Shown here: positions 1-7,373 of the stretch, in pieces
Numbering within the stretch: position 1 is the stretch's first letter
Layout: each line of letters starts with the position of its first letter
Assembly (NCBI GenBank): GCA_020441735.1
Contig: JAGRLQ010000106.1
Location: 5,844-25,017 of the forward strand
Direction: 5' to 3'
Length of the DNA stretch: 19,174 bases
From: Nitratireductor sp.
GTDB lineage: Bacteria > Pseudomonadota > Alphaproteobacteria > Rhizobiales > Rhizobiaceae
Notes under the pieces: generated by a model
Seen by the model: the letters and a program-made list of their open reading frames with translations, nothing else
Told to the model about the DNA's origin: nothing
Database searches by the model: none
Program-made: the position numbers and the translations under genes

Positions 1-1383
1 CCGCACATGCCGGTGCATCTGGGTTCCATGGACCGCTCGGTGACCACGGTCATCGAGCAGAACAAGGGCAACATCGATCCGGGCGATGTCTTCATTCTCA
101 ATGCGCCGTACAATGGCGGCACCCACTTGCCGGACATCACGGTCGTCACCCCTGTCTTCGATGATGCCGAAGAGGAGATCCTGTTCTACGTCGCCGCTCG
201 CGGCCATCACGCCGATGTCGGTGGCATGGCACCGGGCAGCGCCACACCCCGCGCCACCCACATCGACGAGGAAGGCGTGCTGATCGACAACTTCAAGCTG
301 GTCAAGCGCGGCATCATCGACGAGACGGGCATGCGCAAGATCCTTACCGATCATCCCTGGCCGGCCCGCAATCCCGATCAGAACATGGCTGACATCCGTG
401 CCCACATCGCCGCCAACGAAATGGGCGTCAACGAGTTGCGCAAGATGGTCGCCCATTTCGGCCTCGATGTAGTGCAGGCCTATCTGCAGCACGTGCAGGA
501 CAATGCGGAGGAAAGCGTGCGCCGGGTCATCGACGCCCTGTCGGACTGCCAGTACACCTACCCCACCGACAACGATCAACAGATTTCCGTCAAGATCACC
601 GTCGACAGGCAAAAGCGCGAGGCGACGGTCGACTTCACCGGTACCTCGCCCATGGCGAAGAACAACTTCAACGCGCCGGAGCCAGTCACCCGGGCTGCTG
701 TGCTCTATGTCTTCCGCCTGATGGTGGAGGCCGACATTCCGATGAATGCCGGTTGCCTGAAGCCGATCAACATCATTCTGCCCGATGGCTGCATGCTGAA
801 GCCGGAATATCCGGCTGCCGTCATCGCAGGCAACACCGAGACCAGCCAGCACGTCACCAACTGCCTGCTGATGGCGCTGGGGGCGCTCGCCAATGCACCG
901 GGAACGATGAACAACCTGACCTACGGCAATGACCGCTACCAGAACTATGAAACAATCTGCGGCGGCGCACCGGCGGGCAGAATGAACGATGGCCGCGGCT
1001 TTGCCGGGGCATCGGGCGTGCATGTCCACATGACCAACACCCGCATGACCGACCCGGAAGTGCTCGAAATGCGTTACCCCGTCGTTCTCGAGGAGTTTTC
1101 AATTCGTGCGGGCTCCGGCGGCAAGGGCAAATTTGACGGCGGCGACGGCTGTACGCGAATCATGCGCTTTCTCGAGGACATGGACTGCGCCATCCTGTCA
1201 TCCTCGCGCTATCATCCGCCCAAGGGGCTTGATGGCGGCGGCGACGGTGAAGTCGGCAAGACGCAGATCCGGCGAAAGGACGGCAGCATAGATACGCTCA
1301 AACATTGCGACCAGACTGAGGTAAAGGCAGGCGATGCTGTCATGCTCCAGACTCCGGCCGCAGGCGGCTATCTGCCCGGCTAG
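1..1383 (+). CDS. Hydantoinase B / 5-oxoprolinase-type protein, C-terminal part (5' end cut off)
   Basis: The frame is open from the first base, so the gene starts before the window; the in-frame ATG at 7 is internal. About 460 residues are present. They match the HyuB/oxoprolinase B half: an N-terminal HLGSMDRSV segment, then NAPYNGGTHLPDI, then a metal-site-like segment (AARGHHADVGG near residue 68), and the glycine-rich GGAPAGRMNDGRGFAG and RAGSGGKGKFDGGDG blocks. The tail GDAVMLQTPAAGGYLPG is a typical family ending. The family performs ATP-dependent hydrolysis of cyclic amides (5-oxoproline, hydantoins) in the cytoplasm, usually with a HyuA half. Whether HyuA is fused or separate here cannot be seen. 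Its substrate is undetermined. Purine-pathway genes lie over 10 kb away, so no direct link to allantoin or hydantoin metabolism is claimed. Confidence 0.88.
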   Translation, partial: PHMPVHLGSMDRSVTTVIEQNKGNIDPGDVFILNAPYNGGTHLPDITVVTPVFDDAEEEILFYVAARGHHADVGGMAPGSATPRATHIDEEGVLIDNFKLVKRGIIDETGMRKILTDHPWPARNPDQNMADIRAHIAANEMGVNELRKMVAHFGLDVVQAYLQHVQDNAEESVRRVIDALSDCQYTYPTDNDQQISVKITVDRQKREATVDFTGTSPMAKNNFNAPEPVTRAAVLYVFRLMVEADIPMNAGCLKPINIILPDGCMLKPEYPAAVIAGNTETSQHVTNCLLMALGALANAPGTMNNLTYGNDRYQNYETICGGAPAGRMNDGRGFAGASGVHVHMTNTRMTDPEVLEMRYPVVLEEFSIRAGSGGKGKFDGGDGCTRIMRFLEDMDCAILSSSRYHPPKGLDGGGDGEVGKTQIRRKDGSIDTLKHCDQTEVKAGDAVMLQTPAAGGYLPG

Positions 1384-1433
1384 GCATTCCCCCTCACATT
1401 CATGTGAACCGCCTCACGCAACCGTTATTTGTA

Positions 1434-1452
1434 GTTGAACGCTGCGTTCAAC
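1434..1452. promoter_or_regulatory. 19-bp palindrome upstream of the bufferin operon, candidate operator
   Basis: GTTGAACGCTGCGTTCAAC is a perfect inverted repeat of two 9-bp arms around a central T. It lies about 80 bp before the bufA2 start codon and 50 bp after the hydantoinase gene stop. No T-run follows, so it looks more like a protein-binding site than an intrinsic terminator. The binding protein is unknown. Confidence 0.4.
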
Positions 1453-1532
1453 GATGTTCGCTGCAGCCGACGGGCAGTCATGCCCCGGGGCAATCCGAAG
1501 ACACACGCAAGCCGAACATATGGAGGAATACC

Positions 1533-1796
1533 ATGAAGCATATCGGAAAATCCGGCGCCGCCGTTGCTGCAGCCGCTTTCGCCCTCGCCATCACCGGTGC
1601 AGGCATCGCCACCCCGTCGGGTGCCCAGGCACAGGACGCCAAGGTACAGTGCATGGGCGTCAACTCCTGCAAGGGCCACAGTGACTGCAAGACTGCCAGC
1701 TCTTCCTGCAAGGGCCTGAACGCCTGCAAGGGCCAGGGCTTCCTGGAACTGACCAAGGCCGAATGCGACGAACAGGGCGGCACTGTCGAAGGTTAA
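1533..1796 (+). CDS. bufA2: BufA2-like bufferin precursor peptide (Cys-rich, secreted RiPP metallophore)
   Basis: This is an 87-residue protein with a typical signal peptide: Lys/His start, a long Ala/Val/Phe core at about 8-26, and a likely cut after the AQA/AQAQ region near 33-34. The mature part has six cysteines (40, 46, 52, 59, 65, 78) in SCKG / DCK / SCKG / ACKG units, followed by an FLELTKAEC tail. This pattern matches BufA2-type bufferin precursors. In bufferins, DUF692 enzymes convert cysteines to thiooxazole-type heterocycles that bind copper, and the product acts in the periplasm against metal stress. The start at 1533 is chosen for the strong Shine-Dalgarno TGGAGGA at 1521-1527 and because it puts the signal peptide at the N-terminus; a longer in-frame extension from 1404 adds non-signal sequence. 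bufB and bufC follow on the same strand. Family assignment is from motif and context; the modified cysteines are inferred. Confidence 0.85.
   Translation: MKHIGKSGAAVAAAAFALAITGAGIATPSGAQAQDAKVQCMGVNSCKGHSDCKTASSSCKGLNACKGQGFLELTKAECDEQGGTVEG
1666..1734 (+). repeat. Three copies of a 12-bp repeat inside bufA2 encoding CKG modules
   Basis: CCTGCAAGGGCC occurs exactly at 1666-1677, 1705-1716 and 1723-1734, each encoding the Cys-Lys-Gly core preceded by Ser or Ala. The identity at DNA level, including third positions, suggests the Cys modules arose by internal duplication. Confidence 0.7.
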
Positions 1797-1817
1797 TCGC
1801 TTCCTGTTCAGACTTCA

Positions 1818-1861
1818 CCCGCCAGCGCTTGTGGCCCAAAGCTTGCAGCGTTGGCGGGTTT
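1818..1861 (+). terminator. Hairpin between bufA2 and bufB, candidate attenuator or mRNA stabiliser
   Basis: CCCGCCAGCGCT (1818-1829) pairs with AGCGTTGGCGGG (1847-1858) with one G-U wobble. A flanking A-T pair extends the stem, a 17-nt loop separates the arms, and a short TTT follows. The T-run is too short for a strong terminator, so partial termination or 3'-end protection of the precursor mRNA is likely. Either would give more precursor than modifying enzyme. Confidence 0.5.
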
Positions 1862-1904
1862 CCCGCATCATAGCTGAAAAAGCTCTGCCGCAAGACCAGC
1901 CATC

Positions 1905-2801
1905 ATGAACGCGCCCGAACCCAAAGCAGCCAGCACAGCTGTATCTCCCGAAAAACCGCCATTTCTCGGCTTCGGCCTTGGACTGCGTGCGCAGCACTAC
2001 ACCGAAATTCTGGAAGGCGGCGACACGCTTCCCATCGACTGGTTCGAGGTCATTTCCGAAAACTACATGCTGCAGGGTGGCCGGCCGATCCACATGCTGG
2101 ACCGTATCCGCGAGCGCTATCCGATGGTCATGCACGGCGTTTCCCTGTCGATTGCCTCCACCCAACCGCTCGACATGGATTATCTCGCCGGTCTCAAATC
2201 GCTTGCCGAACGTGTCGAGCCGAAATGGATATCCGATCATCTGTGCTGGACCGGCGTGCATGGCGTCAACCTGCACGACCTGATCCCGATCCCCTATACC
2301 GAGGAAGCACTCAGCCACGTGGTTTCGCGCATCCAGCAGGTACAAGACTATCTTGGCAGGCGTATCGCGATTGAGAACGTTTCCTCCTATGTGGAGTTCG
2401 AGGAATCGGAAATGGAGGAATGGGAGTTCGTTGCCGAACTCGCCCGCCGTGCCGATTGCTGGCTGCTGCTTGATGTCAACAACGTCTTCGTTTCAGGCCA
2501 GAACCACGAATTCGACGATGCCGCCTTCGTTGACGCCATTCCCGCCGACCGCGTGGTGCAGTTTCATCTTGCCGGCCACAGCGAGGGCGATGACTGCCTG
2601 ATCGACACCCACGACCAGCCGGTCTGCGATGAGGTGTTCGAACTCTACGGCAAGGCGCTGGAGCGCTTCGGTCCGGTCTCAACCATGATCGAGCGTGACG
2701 ATAACATTCCACCCCTTGCAGAATTGCTGGCGGAACTGAACCGCGCCCGTGAGATTGCCGGACAGGTGCTTCCGGCCGCCAGCCTGCAGACCGCGGCCTA
2801 G
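1905..2801 (+). CDS. bufB: BufB: DUF692 multinuclear-iron peptide-modifying enzyme
   Basis: This 298-residue cytoplasmic protein has the DUF692 (MbnB/TglH/ChrH-like) TIM-barrel signature. Visible blocks are GFGLGLR (22-28), SENY (51-54), MHGVSLSI (76-83), SDHLCW (110-115), IENVSSY (156-162), LDVNN (189-193), HLAGH (221-225), DTHD (234-237) and IERDDNIP (262-269). The conserved His, Asp, Glu and Asn residues in these blocks are the family's iron ligands and active-site residues. DUF692 enzymes use two or three irons and O2 to oxidise peptide cysteines; in bufferin operons they modify BufA. About 20 N-terminal residues before the barrel are low-complexity. No good Shine-Dalgarno precedes the ATG, consistent with lower translation than bufA2. 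The gene starts 108 bp after bufA2 and ends 8 bp before bufC, so an operon is very likely. Confidence 0.92.
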   Translation: MNAPEPKAASTAVSPEKPPFLGFGLGLRAQHYTEILEGGDTLPIDWFEVISENYMLQGGRPIHMLDRIRERYPMVMHGVSLSIASTQPLDMDYLAGLKSLAERVEPKWISDHLCWTGVHGVNLHDLIPIPYTEEALSHVVSRIQQVQDYLGRRIAIENVSSYVEFEESEMEEWEFVAELARRADCWLLLDVNNVFVSGQNHEFDDAAFVDAIPADRVVQFHLAGHSEGDDCLIDTHDQPVCDEVFELYGKALERFGPVSTMIERDDNIPPLAELLAELNRAREIAGQVLPAASLQTAA

Positions 2802-2809
2802 GTGGCACT

Positions 2810-3589
2810 ATGGCAAGCCTTGCCGCACTGCAGGAACGTCTCCAGGCCGACATCATGCAGCGATCCGGCCACACCCTGTCCGATATCAAGGCGCCTCGCG
2901 GAAAGGACAAGGCAAAACGGCTAGCCGTCTATCAGAATGCCTACAAGCTGCGGCTGACGGAAATTCTCGGCAACACCCATGAAAGGCTCTGGACCTATCT
3001 CGGGGATGAACAATTCTACCGGATGTCCGACCGCTACTTCGATGCCTGCCCCTCCAACCATGCCAACGCACGCTTTGTTTCCACCCGCCTGCCGCAATTC
3101 CTCGCCACCGACGGGCGCTACAGCGGCCAGCCGGTGCTGGCGGAGATCGCAGCCATCGAGGAAGCGCTCGAAGATGTCTTCGATGCGCCCGATGCATCAT
3201 TGGCAACCATGGAGGATCTGGCGGCAATGCCGCCGGATCAAATCGCCGGTCTGACCATCCTCTTTGCGCCTTCCGTCCGCTTGCTGGCATTGAACACCAA
3301 TGCGCTCGATATTTTTCAGGCGCTCAAGGACGAGGATGAGCCACCTGCTCCAGCAATGGCGAAGGAGCCCCGCCCCCTGCTGGTCTGGCGGCAGGAATTG
3401 CGCAGCCGCTACCACGAAATCAATGCTGAAGAACACATGCTACTCAATCAGGGCATGGCGGGAAAACCGTTTTCAACCCTGTGCGAGATGGCTTCGGTGA
3501 TGGATGATCCGGACAGTGCGGCTGGCCGCGTGGCCGGCTATCTGACCGGATGGATCAATGGCGGGATGGTGAGCGAGCTGCGCACATGA
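2810..3589 (+). CDS. bufC: BufC: DUF2063 (HvfC/BufC N-terminal domain) partner protein
   Basis: This 259-residue protein has an N-terminal DUF2063-type domain covering about residues 1-105. Characteristic elements are RLAVYQNAYKLRLTEIL (helical), a YLGDEQFYRMSDRYF segment, CPSNHANARFVSTRLPQFLA, and an acidic ALEDVFDAPD after it. The C-terminal half (120-259) is less conserved and resembles the wHTH-like peptide-binding part of MbnC/TglI-type partners. In DUF692 systems this partner binds the precursor peptide and presents it to the iron enzyme. Older annotation calls it a putative DNA-binding domain protein; the operon position supports the RiPP-partner role. The start is 8 bp after bufB with AGGTGG just upstream. 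No DoxX-like BufD gene follows; the next gene is on the opposite strand. Confidence 0.88.
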   Translation: MASLAALQERLQADIMQRSGHTLSDIKAPRGKDKAKRLAVYQNAYKLRLTEILGNTHERLWTYLGDEQFYRMSDRYFDACPSNHANARFVSTRLPQFLATDGRYSGQPVLAEIAAIEEALEDVFDAPDASLATMEDLAAMPPDQIAGLTILFAPSVRLLALNTNALDIFQALKDEDEPPAPAMAKEPRPLLVWRQELRSRYHEINAEEHMLLNQGMAGKPFSTLCEMASVMDDPDSAAGRVAGYLTGWINGGMVSELRT

Positions 3590-3601
3590 ACGCCTGAGCG
3601 C

Positions 3602-4168
3602 TTATTCAGCACCCATGATCAGCACCCACAAATGGGTATAGCGCTCGTTTCGGCCTGAAGTGTTGTAGGCATAGGCAAGGCCCGCCAGACGGTAGCGCGC
3701 TTTCAGCATGTTCTTGCGATGGGCCGGTGAATCCATCCAGCCCTGAATCGCCTCATCGATGGAACCATAGCCGACGCCCAGATTCTCGCCCGCTGAATTG
3801 TCGAACCCGACGGCAAAGATGCGCGTCCTGAAATCGGTTCCGGGGCCGATTTCATGACCGTAAAGACCACGGCTTCCCATCAGGTTGGCATAGTCCTGTG
3901 CAGCTTTCTGCAATTTGGGATCCATCTGGAAGGCCGGCAGCAGACGGCGATGGCGAATCTTGTTGAGCTGGGCAAAGCCGTCCTCAACGTCAAATTCCAG
4001 CGCCTGTTCGTGAATGCTGGTCCTCAGCCTGCGCCCGGCATGGCTCGACGAGCCTCTGGCGCAGCCCGATAGCATGACAGCACCCGAAAGCAGCATCAGC
4101 GGGCCTGCGGCAATCACCTGGCGCCGCCGCGGGTCGAGACCGATTTTACGCACAACACGGTTTCCCAT
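3602..4168 (-). CDS. CAP-domain (SCP/PR1-like) lipoprotein
   Basis: This is a 188-residue protein. The N-terminus has an Arg-rich segment (DPRRRQ) then a hydrophobic stretch ending in LSGC at 33-36, a type II signal peptide with lipidated Cys36. The CAP domain fills the rest: LNKIRHRRLLPAF, the GHE block, SAGENL, SPAHRKNML and THLW supply the two His and two Glu-type residues of the CAP cavity. The start at 4168 is chosen because it places the lipobox correctly; an upstream in-frame extension to 4303 would bury the signal. Bacterial CAP proteins are extracytoplasmic and mostly of unknown function; some bind lipids or cell-wall material. The gene converges on bufC (12 bp gap) and diverges from the DMT transporter, so it is not part of the bufferin operon. 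Confidence 0.85.
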   Translation of the reverse strand: MGNRVVRKIGLDPRRRQVIAAGPLMLLSGAVMLSGCARGSSSHAGRRLRTSIHEQALEFDVEDGFAQLNKIRHRRLLPAFQMDPKLQKAAQDYANLMGSRGLYGHEIGPGTDFRTRIFAVGFDNSAGENLGVGYGSIDEAIQGWMDSPAHRKNMLKARYRLAGLAYAYNTSGRNERYTHLWVLIMGAE

Positions 4169-4344
4169 GAGACAAGAATAGCCGGTCAGGGTTAAGAAAC
4201 CTTTCCACGGAAAACCGCCGCCCTTTGTCAGGAGAGCAGCCTGTCCGGCAAGAAACGGGTGGTGAACCCGCGCAGCCTGATCTAAACGCTGCCTGTTGCG
4301 CAAAGCTGTTGCTGGACATCGTTTTATTGCCGGGAAAACAATAC

Positions 4345-5280
4345 ATGGCCAATTCTGACGCGGTAAAACCGGAGATACCCCCGGCGCCGGTGATGGACCT
4401 CGCCACCTGGGGCCTGCTCCTGCTGCTCGCCCTGATCTGGGGCGGTTCCTTTCTGTTCGGCCGCATCGCGGTCCAGGAAGTGCCGCCTCTGGCCGTTGTT
4501 TTCTTCCGGGTGGCGCTGGCAGCTATCGCCATCTGGGCATGGCTGCTGTTTCGCAGCGGCATGCCGAAGCTCACGCCATGGTTCATCGGTGCCATCGCCG
4601 GCATGGCGGTCTTCAACAACATCATTCCGTTTTCGCTGATCTTCTACGGCCAGCAGGAGATCGGCTCCGGCCTTGCCTCCATCGTCAACGCGATGACGCC
4701 GATCTGGACCGTGCTCATCGCCAATGTCCTGACATCCGACGAGCGGCTGAGCGCCCGCAAGCTGGTCGGCATTCTGGCAGGGTTTGCAGGCGTTGCCGTG
4801 CTGATGGGTGGCGACGCGCTTGCCGGGCTGAAGGCATCCGCCTGGGCGCAGGCTGCCGTTCTGCTGGCAACCATCAGCTACGGCTATGCCAGCGTCTATG
4901 GCAAGCGCTTCAAGGGGATCGATCCCATCCTGGTTGCTGCCGGGCAACTCGCCGCCTCGACCGTGATGATGGCCGCCTACATGCTGGCAAGCGGCACACT
5001 GGCAGGCTTCGCCCTGCCCTCGCAAGCTGCGGTCTGGTCGCTGATCGGCCTCGCCCTGCCCTGCACCGCCTTTGCCTATGTGCTGTTCTTCACCATCCTG
5101 TCGCGCGCCGGCGCAACCAACGTCTCGCTGGTCACCTTTCTGGTGCCGGTCAGTGGCGTGCTGCTGGGCATCGTCTTTCTGGGTGAAAGCCTGTCGCCAT
5201 GGCACATCGGCGGCATGGTGTTGATCGGTCTCGGCCTGCTCGTCCTCGACGGCAGGCTGTTTGCAGCAAGACGGACCTGA
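4345..5280 (+). CDS. DMT-superfamily (EamA) inner-membrane transporter
   Basis: This 311-residue protein has ten predicted hydrophobic segments arranged as two EamA repeats. The first repeat opens with LLLLALIWGGSFLFGRIAV and contains PLAVVFFRVALA; the second ends with FLVPVSGVLLGIVFLGESLSPWHIGGMVLI. Both are hallmark EamA blocks. Such proteins usually export amino acids or metabolites by proton antiport; the substrate cannot be read from sequence. The ATG at 4345 is preferred over one at 4225 because residues added by the longer form are not family-like and it leaves room for a divergent promoter with the CAP gene. A GGGA sits 9 bp upstream. The gene stops 2 bp before the metF stop codon, so the two converge tightly with no obvious terminator. 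Confidence 0.88.
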   Translation: MANSDAVKPEIPPAPVMDLATWGLLLLLALIWGGSFLFGRIAVQEVPPLAVVFFRVALAAIAIWAWLLFRSGMPKLTPWFIGAIAGMAVFNNIIPFSLIFYGQQEIGSGLASIVNAMTPIWTVLIANVLTSDERLSARKLVGILAGFAGVAVLMGGDALAGLKASAWAQAAVLLATISYGYASVYGKRFKGIDPILVAAGQLAASTVMMAAYMLASGTLAGFALPSQAAVWSLIGLALPCTAFAYVLFFTILSRAGATNVSLVTFLVPVSGVLLGIVFLGESLSPWHIGGMVLIGLGLLVLDGRLFAARRT

Positions 5281-5282
5281 GA

Positions 5283-6200
5283 TCAGGCAGCAACCTCGCG
5301 GTTGTTTTCCGGCTGCAGTTCATGAATGCCGAGCAGGCGGCAGACGGCAACCGGCAGTTCCGCCCGGTTCATCGTGTAGAAATGAAAATCGCTGACACCG
5401 CGGCGCGTCAGGTCGGCAACCTGTTCGGCGGCAACGGCAGCAGCCACCAGTTCGCGCGTGTGCGGATCTTCATCCAGCCCGGCAAAACGCTCTGCCAGCC
5501 AGTGGGGAATGCTCGCGCCGCAGCGTTCGGCAAAACTCGCCACCTTGCCGAAATGGTGGATCGGCAGAATGCCCGGCACGACCGGAATGTAGATGCCCGC
5601 CTTGCGAACCCGCTCGAGAAACGCCTCATAGTCATCATTGTCGAAGAAGAACTGGGTGATCGCCCGTGTGGCGCCATTGTCGACCTTGCGCTTCAAGAGG
5701 TCGATGTCGAGCTGAAAATCCGGGCTTTCGGGGTGTTTCTCGGGATAGGCAGAAACGGTGATGTCGAAATCGCCGAAGGCCTTGAGCCCGGCCACCAGTT
5801 CGGCAGCATTGGCATAGCCGTCCTCGCGCGGGCGGTATTGTTTGCCGACACCGGTGGAGGGATCACCACGTAGCGCGACAAAGCGTTTCACGCCTGCCCG
5901 GTAGAGGTCACGCACCACCGCATCAACTTCGTTCTTGCCTGCGTCGATGCAGGTCAGATGCGCGGCAACATCGAGGTCTGTCTCGCTGACCAGCCGCTTG
6001 ACGGTATCGATGGTGCGCTGGCGCGTCGATCCGCCCGCGCCATAGGTCACCGAGACAAAATGCGGCGACAGCAGGCTCAGCCGTTCCACTGCAGTCCACA
6101 GCCGCTCATTGGCTTCGTCGGATATTGGCGGAAAGAACTCGAACGAGACGTTGATCTGCCGGCTCGAGGAAACCGAGTGGGAATACTGAAAAAGCGTCAC
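5283..6200 (-). CDS. metF: Methylenetetrahydrofolate reductase
   Basis: This 305-residue protein has the normal MetF length and TIM-barrel motifs: SFEFFPP (19-25, with Glu21 equivalent to the catalytic Glu of E. coli MetF), VTYGAGGSTR (51-60), ALRGDPSTG (109-117), AYPEKHPE (151-158), TQFFFD (182-187) and PGILPI (209-214). It reduces 5,10-methylene-THF to 5-methyl-THF with FAD and NADH, supplying the methyl group for methionine synthase. The start codon is GTG at 6200, supported by GGAG 9 bp upstream and by family alignment. It lies 29 bp downstream of the ArsR-methyltransferase gene on the same strand, so the two are probably co-transcribed and controlled by the operator at 7254-7273. Confidence 0.96.
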   Translation of the reverse strand: MTLFQYSHSVSSSRQINVSFEFFPPISDEANERLWTAVERLSLLSPHFVSVTYGAGGSTRQRTIDTVKRLVSETDLDVAAHLTCIDAGKNEVDAVVRDLYRAGVKRFVALRGDPSTGVGKQYRPREDGYANAAELVAGLKAFGDFDITVSAYPEKHPESPDFQLDIDLLKRKVDNGATRAITQFFFDNDDYEAFLERVRKAGIYIPVVPGILPIHHFGKVASFAERCGASIPHWLAERFAGLDEDPHTRELVAAAVAAEQVADLTRRGVSDFHFYTMNRAELPVAVCRLLGIHELQPENNREVAA

Positions 6201-6229
6201 CTTGTCTTACTCCGTCAACTGCAATGGGT

Positions 6230-7231
6230 TCAGGCCTGATTGTCTTCATGTGGCGCAGGCGTTCTCGGGTCGGCTGCCAGCCACAGGGTAACGACCAGGG
6301 ATTTTTCCTTCTTCGCCGTATTGGGCGACAGGCGCAGGCTTTGCAGAACTTCCAGCCCTGCCCCTTCCAGCCAGGCATTCATCTGCTCGGCAGCAAAACC
6401 GAGGCGGATATGGGCATGTTTTTCACGCAGGAACTCCAGATCATGCGGGGCGAAGTCTACGATCAACAACCGCCCGCCCGGTTTCAGTCCGCGCGCCGCG
6501 CTGCGGATGGCGATGGCGGGATTTTCCAGATAGTGCAGCACCTGATGGATGGTAACGAGGTCGAAGCCCTCTTCAGCCACCGCCAGGTTGAGGATGTCGC
6601 CCTGGCGCACCTGCACCCGCGAAAGGCCCGCCTGATCGAGATTGGCGCGGGCAATTGCCAGCATCTCCCGGCTGGCGTCGATGCCGATGCCCCGCTGGTA
6701 GAGCCCGCTCAGCAATTCCAGCATTCTGCCGGTTCCCGTACCCAGATCGAGCAGTGCTTCGAAAGGCGCGTCGCCCAGCAGTTTGAGGATTTCCGCCTCG
6801 ACCCGTCCTTCATCCACATGCAGCGAACGGATTTCGTCCCACTCGGCCGCGTTGGCAGCAAAATAGTGCTCGGCTTGGGCGGCCCGCCGTGCACGCACAT
6901 TTTCAAGTTGCTCGACATCGCGCAGCAACTGCGGATCATTTTCACCCAGATGGGCCAGCAGGGACTGCACAAACTGCGCCTGCGCGCCCTCTTCCCGGGC
7001 ACGGAAGTAGGCCCACGCCCCTTCCTGATAGCGCTCCACCAGGCCTGCCTCGCTCAGCAGTTTCAAATGGCGCGAGATGCGGGGTTGGGATTGGCCCAGA
7101 ATGTCGATAAGATCGGAAACGGTAAGATCACCTTGAGCCAGAAGGGCCAGCAGGCGCAACCGCGTGTGCTCACCAGCCGCCTTCAACAGGCTGACGGTAT
7201 GATCAAGCGACAACTGCGTTTTGCGAAGCAT
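6230..7231 (-). CDS. ArsR-family regulator fused to SAM-dependent methyltransferase domain (SahR-like)
   Basis: This 333-residue protein has two domains. Residues 10-80 form an ArsR winged helix, with recognition helix region LGQSQPRISRHLKLLSEAGL (45-64) and a wing to about 78. Residues 120-320 form a class I methyltransferase fold with motif I LDLGTGTG (161-168), an acidic GID (183-185) and QGDILNL (210-216). The protein contains no cysteine, so the classic ArsR metal site is absent and a small-molecule ligand such as SAM or S-adenosylhomocysteine is more plausible. From memory, SahR-type ArsR proteins control metF and other SAM-cycle genes in Proteobacteria; this assignment fits but is inferred. 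A perfect 20-bp palindrome 23 bp upstream suggests autoregulation. metF follows at 29 bp. Whether the methyltransferase is catalytic or only senses ligand is unknown. Confidence 0.9.
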   Translation of the reverse strand: MLRKTQLSLDHTVSLLKAAGEHTRLRLLALLAQGDLTVSDLIDILGQSQPRISRHLKLLSEAGLVERYQEGAWAYFRAREEGAQAQFVQSLLAHLGENDPQLLRDVEQLENVRARRAAQAEHYFAANAAEWDEIRSLHVDEGRVEAEILKLLGDAPFEALLDLGTGTGRMLELLSGLYQRGIGIDASREMLAIARANLDQAGLSRVQVRQGDILNLAVAEEGFDLVTIHQVLHYLENPAIAIRSAARGLKPGGRLLIVDFAPHDLEFLREKHAHIRLGFAAEQMNAWLEGAGLEVLQSLRLSPNTAKKEKSLVVTLWLAADPRTPAPHEDNQA

Positions 7232-7253
7232 GAAGGCGTCCTAGCAGAAAAAG

Positions 7254-7273
7254 ATATAAAGATATCTTTATAT
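7254..7273. promoter_or_regulatory. Perfect 20-bp AT-rich palindrome, probable operator of the ArsR-methyltransferase/metF operon
   Basis: ATATAAAGATATCTTTATAT reads the same on both strands. It begins 23 bp upstream of the ArsR-methyltransferase start codon, where repressor binding would block RNA polymerase. Its form fits ArsR-type dimer sites and resembles, from memory, operators reported for alphaproteobacterial SahR. It may also lie within the promoter. Confidence 0.75.
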
Positions 7274-7373
7274 AGTTTGCCGAAAATGGCAAGTGCCGTT
7301 CGGCCATTTTGCCGTAAATCAAAGCAAGCAACTGAGTTCATATGCTTTTTTCAGATCAGCGACAGGCAGGAAG

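Noticed and set aside
1446..1459. LexA-like box GTTC...GTTC upstream of bufA2
   Set aside because: The alphaproteobacterial SOS box needs GTTC-N7-GTTC; here the spacer is 6 bases and the first half is part of the palindrome.
1404..1532. N-terminal extension of bufA2
   Set aside because: The extension covers the palindrome and Shine-Dalgarno region and would place the signal peptide internally.
5199..5873. Plus-strand open frame opposite metF
   Set aside because: Antisense shadow of a clearly conserved metF; no family resemblance of its own.
6201..6229. SAM riboswitch ahead of metF
   Set aside because: The gap is only 29 bp and the upstream leader before the ArsR gene shows a palindromic operator, not a SAM-II-like pseudoknot.
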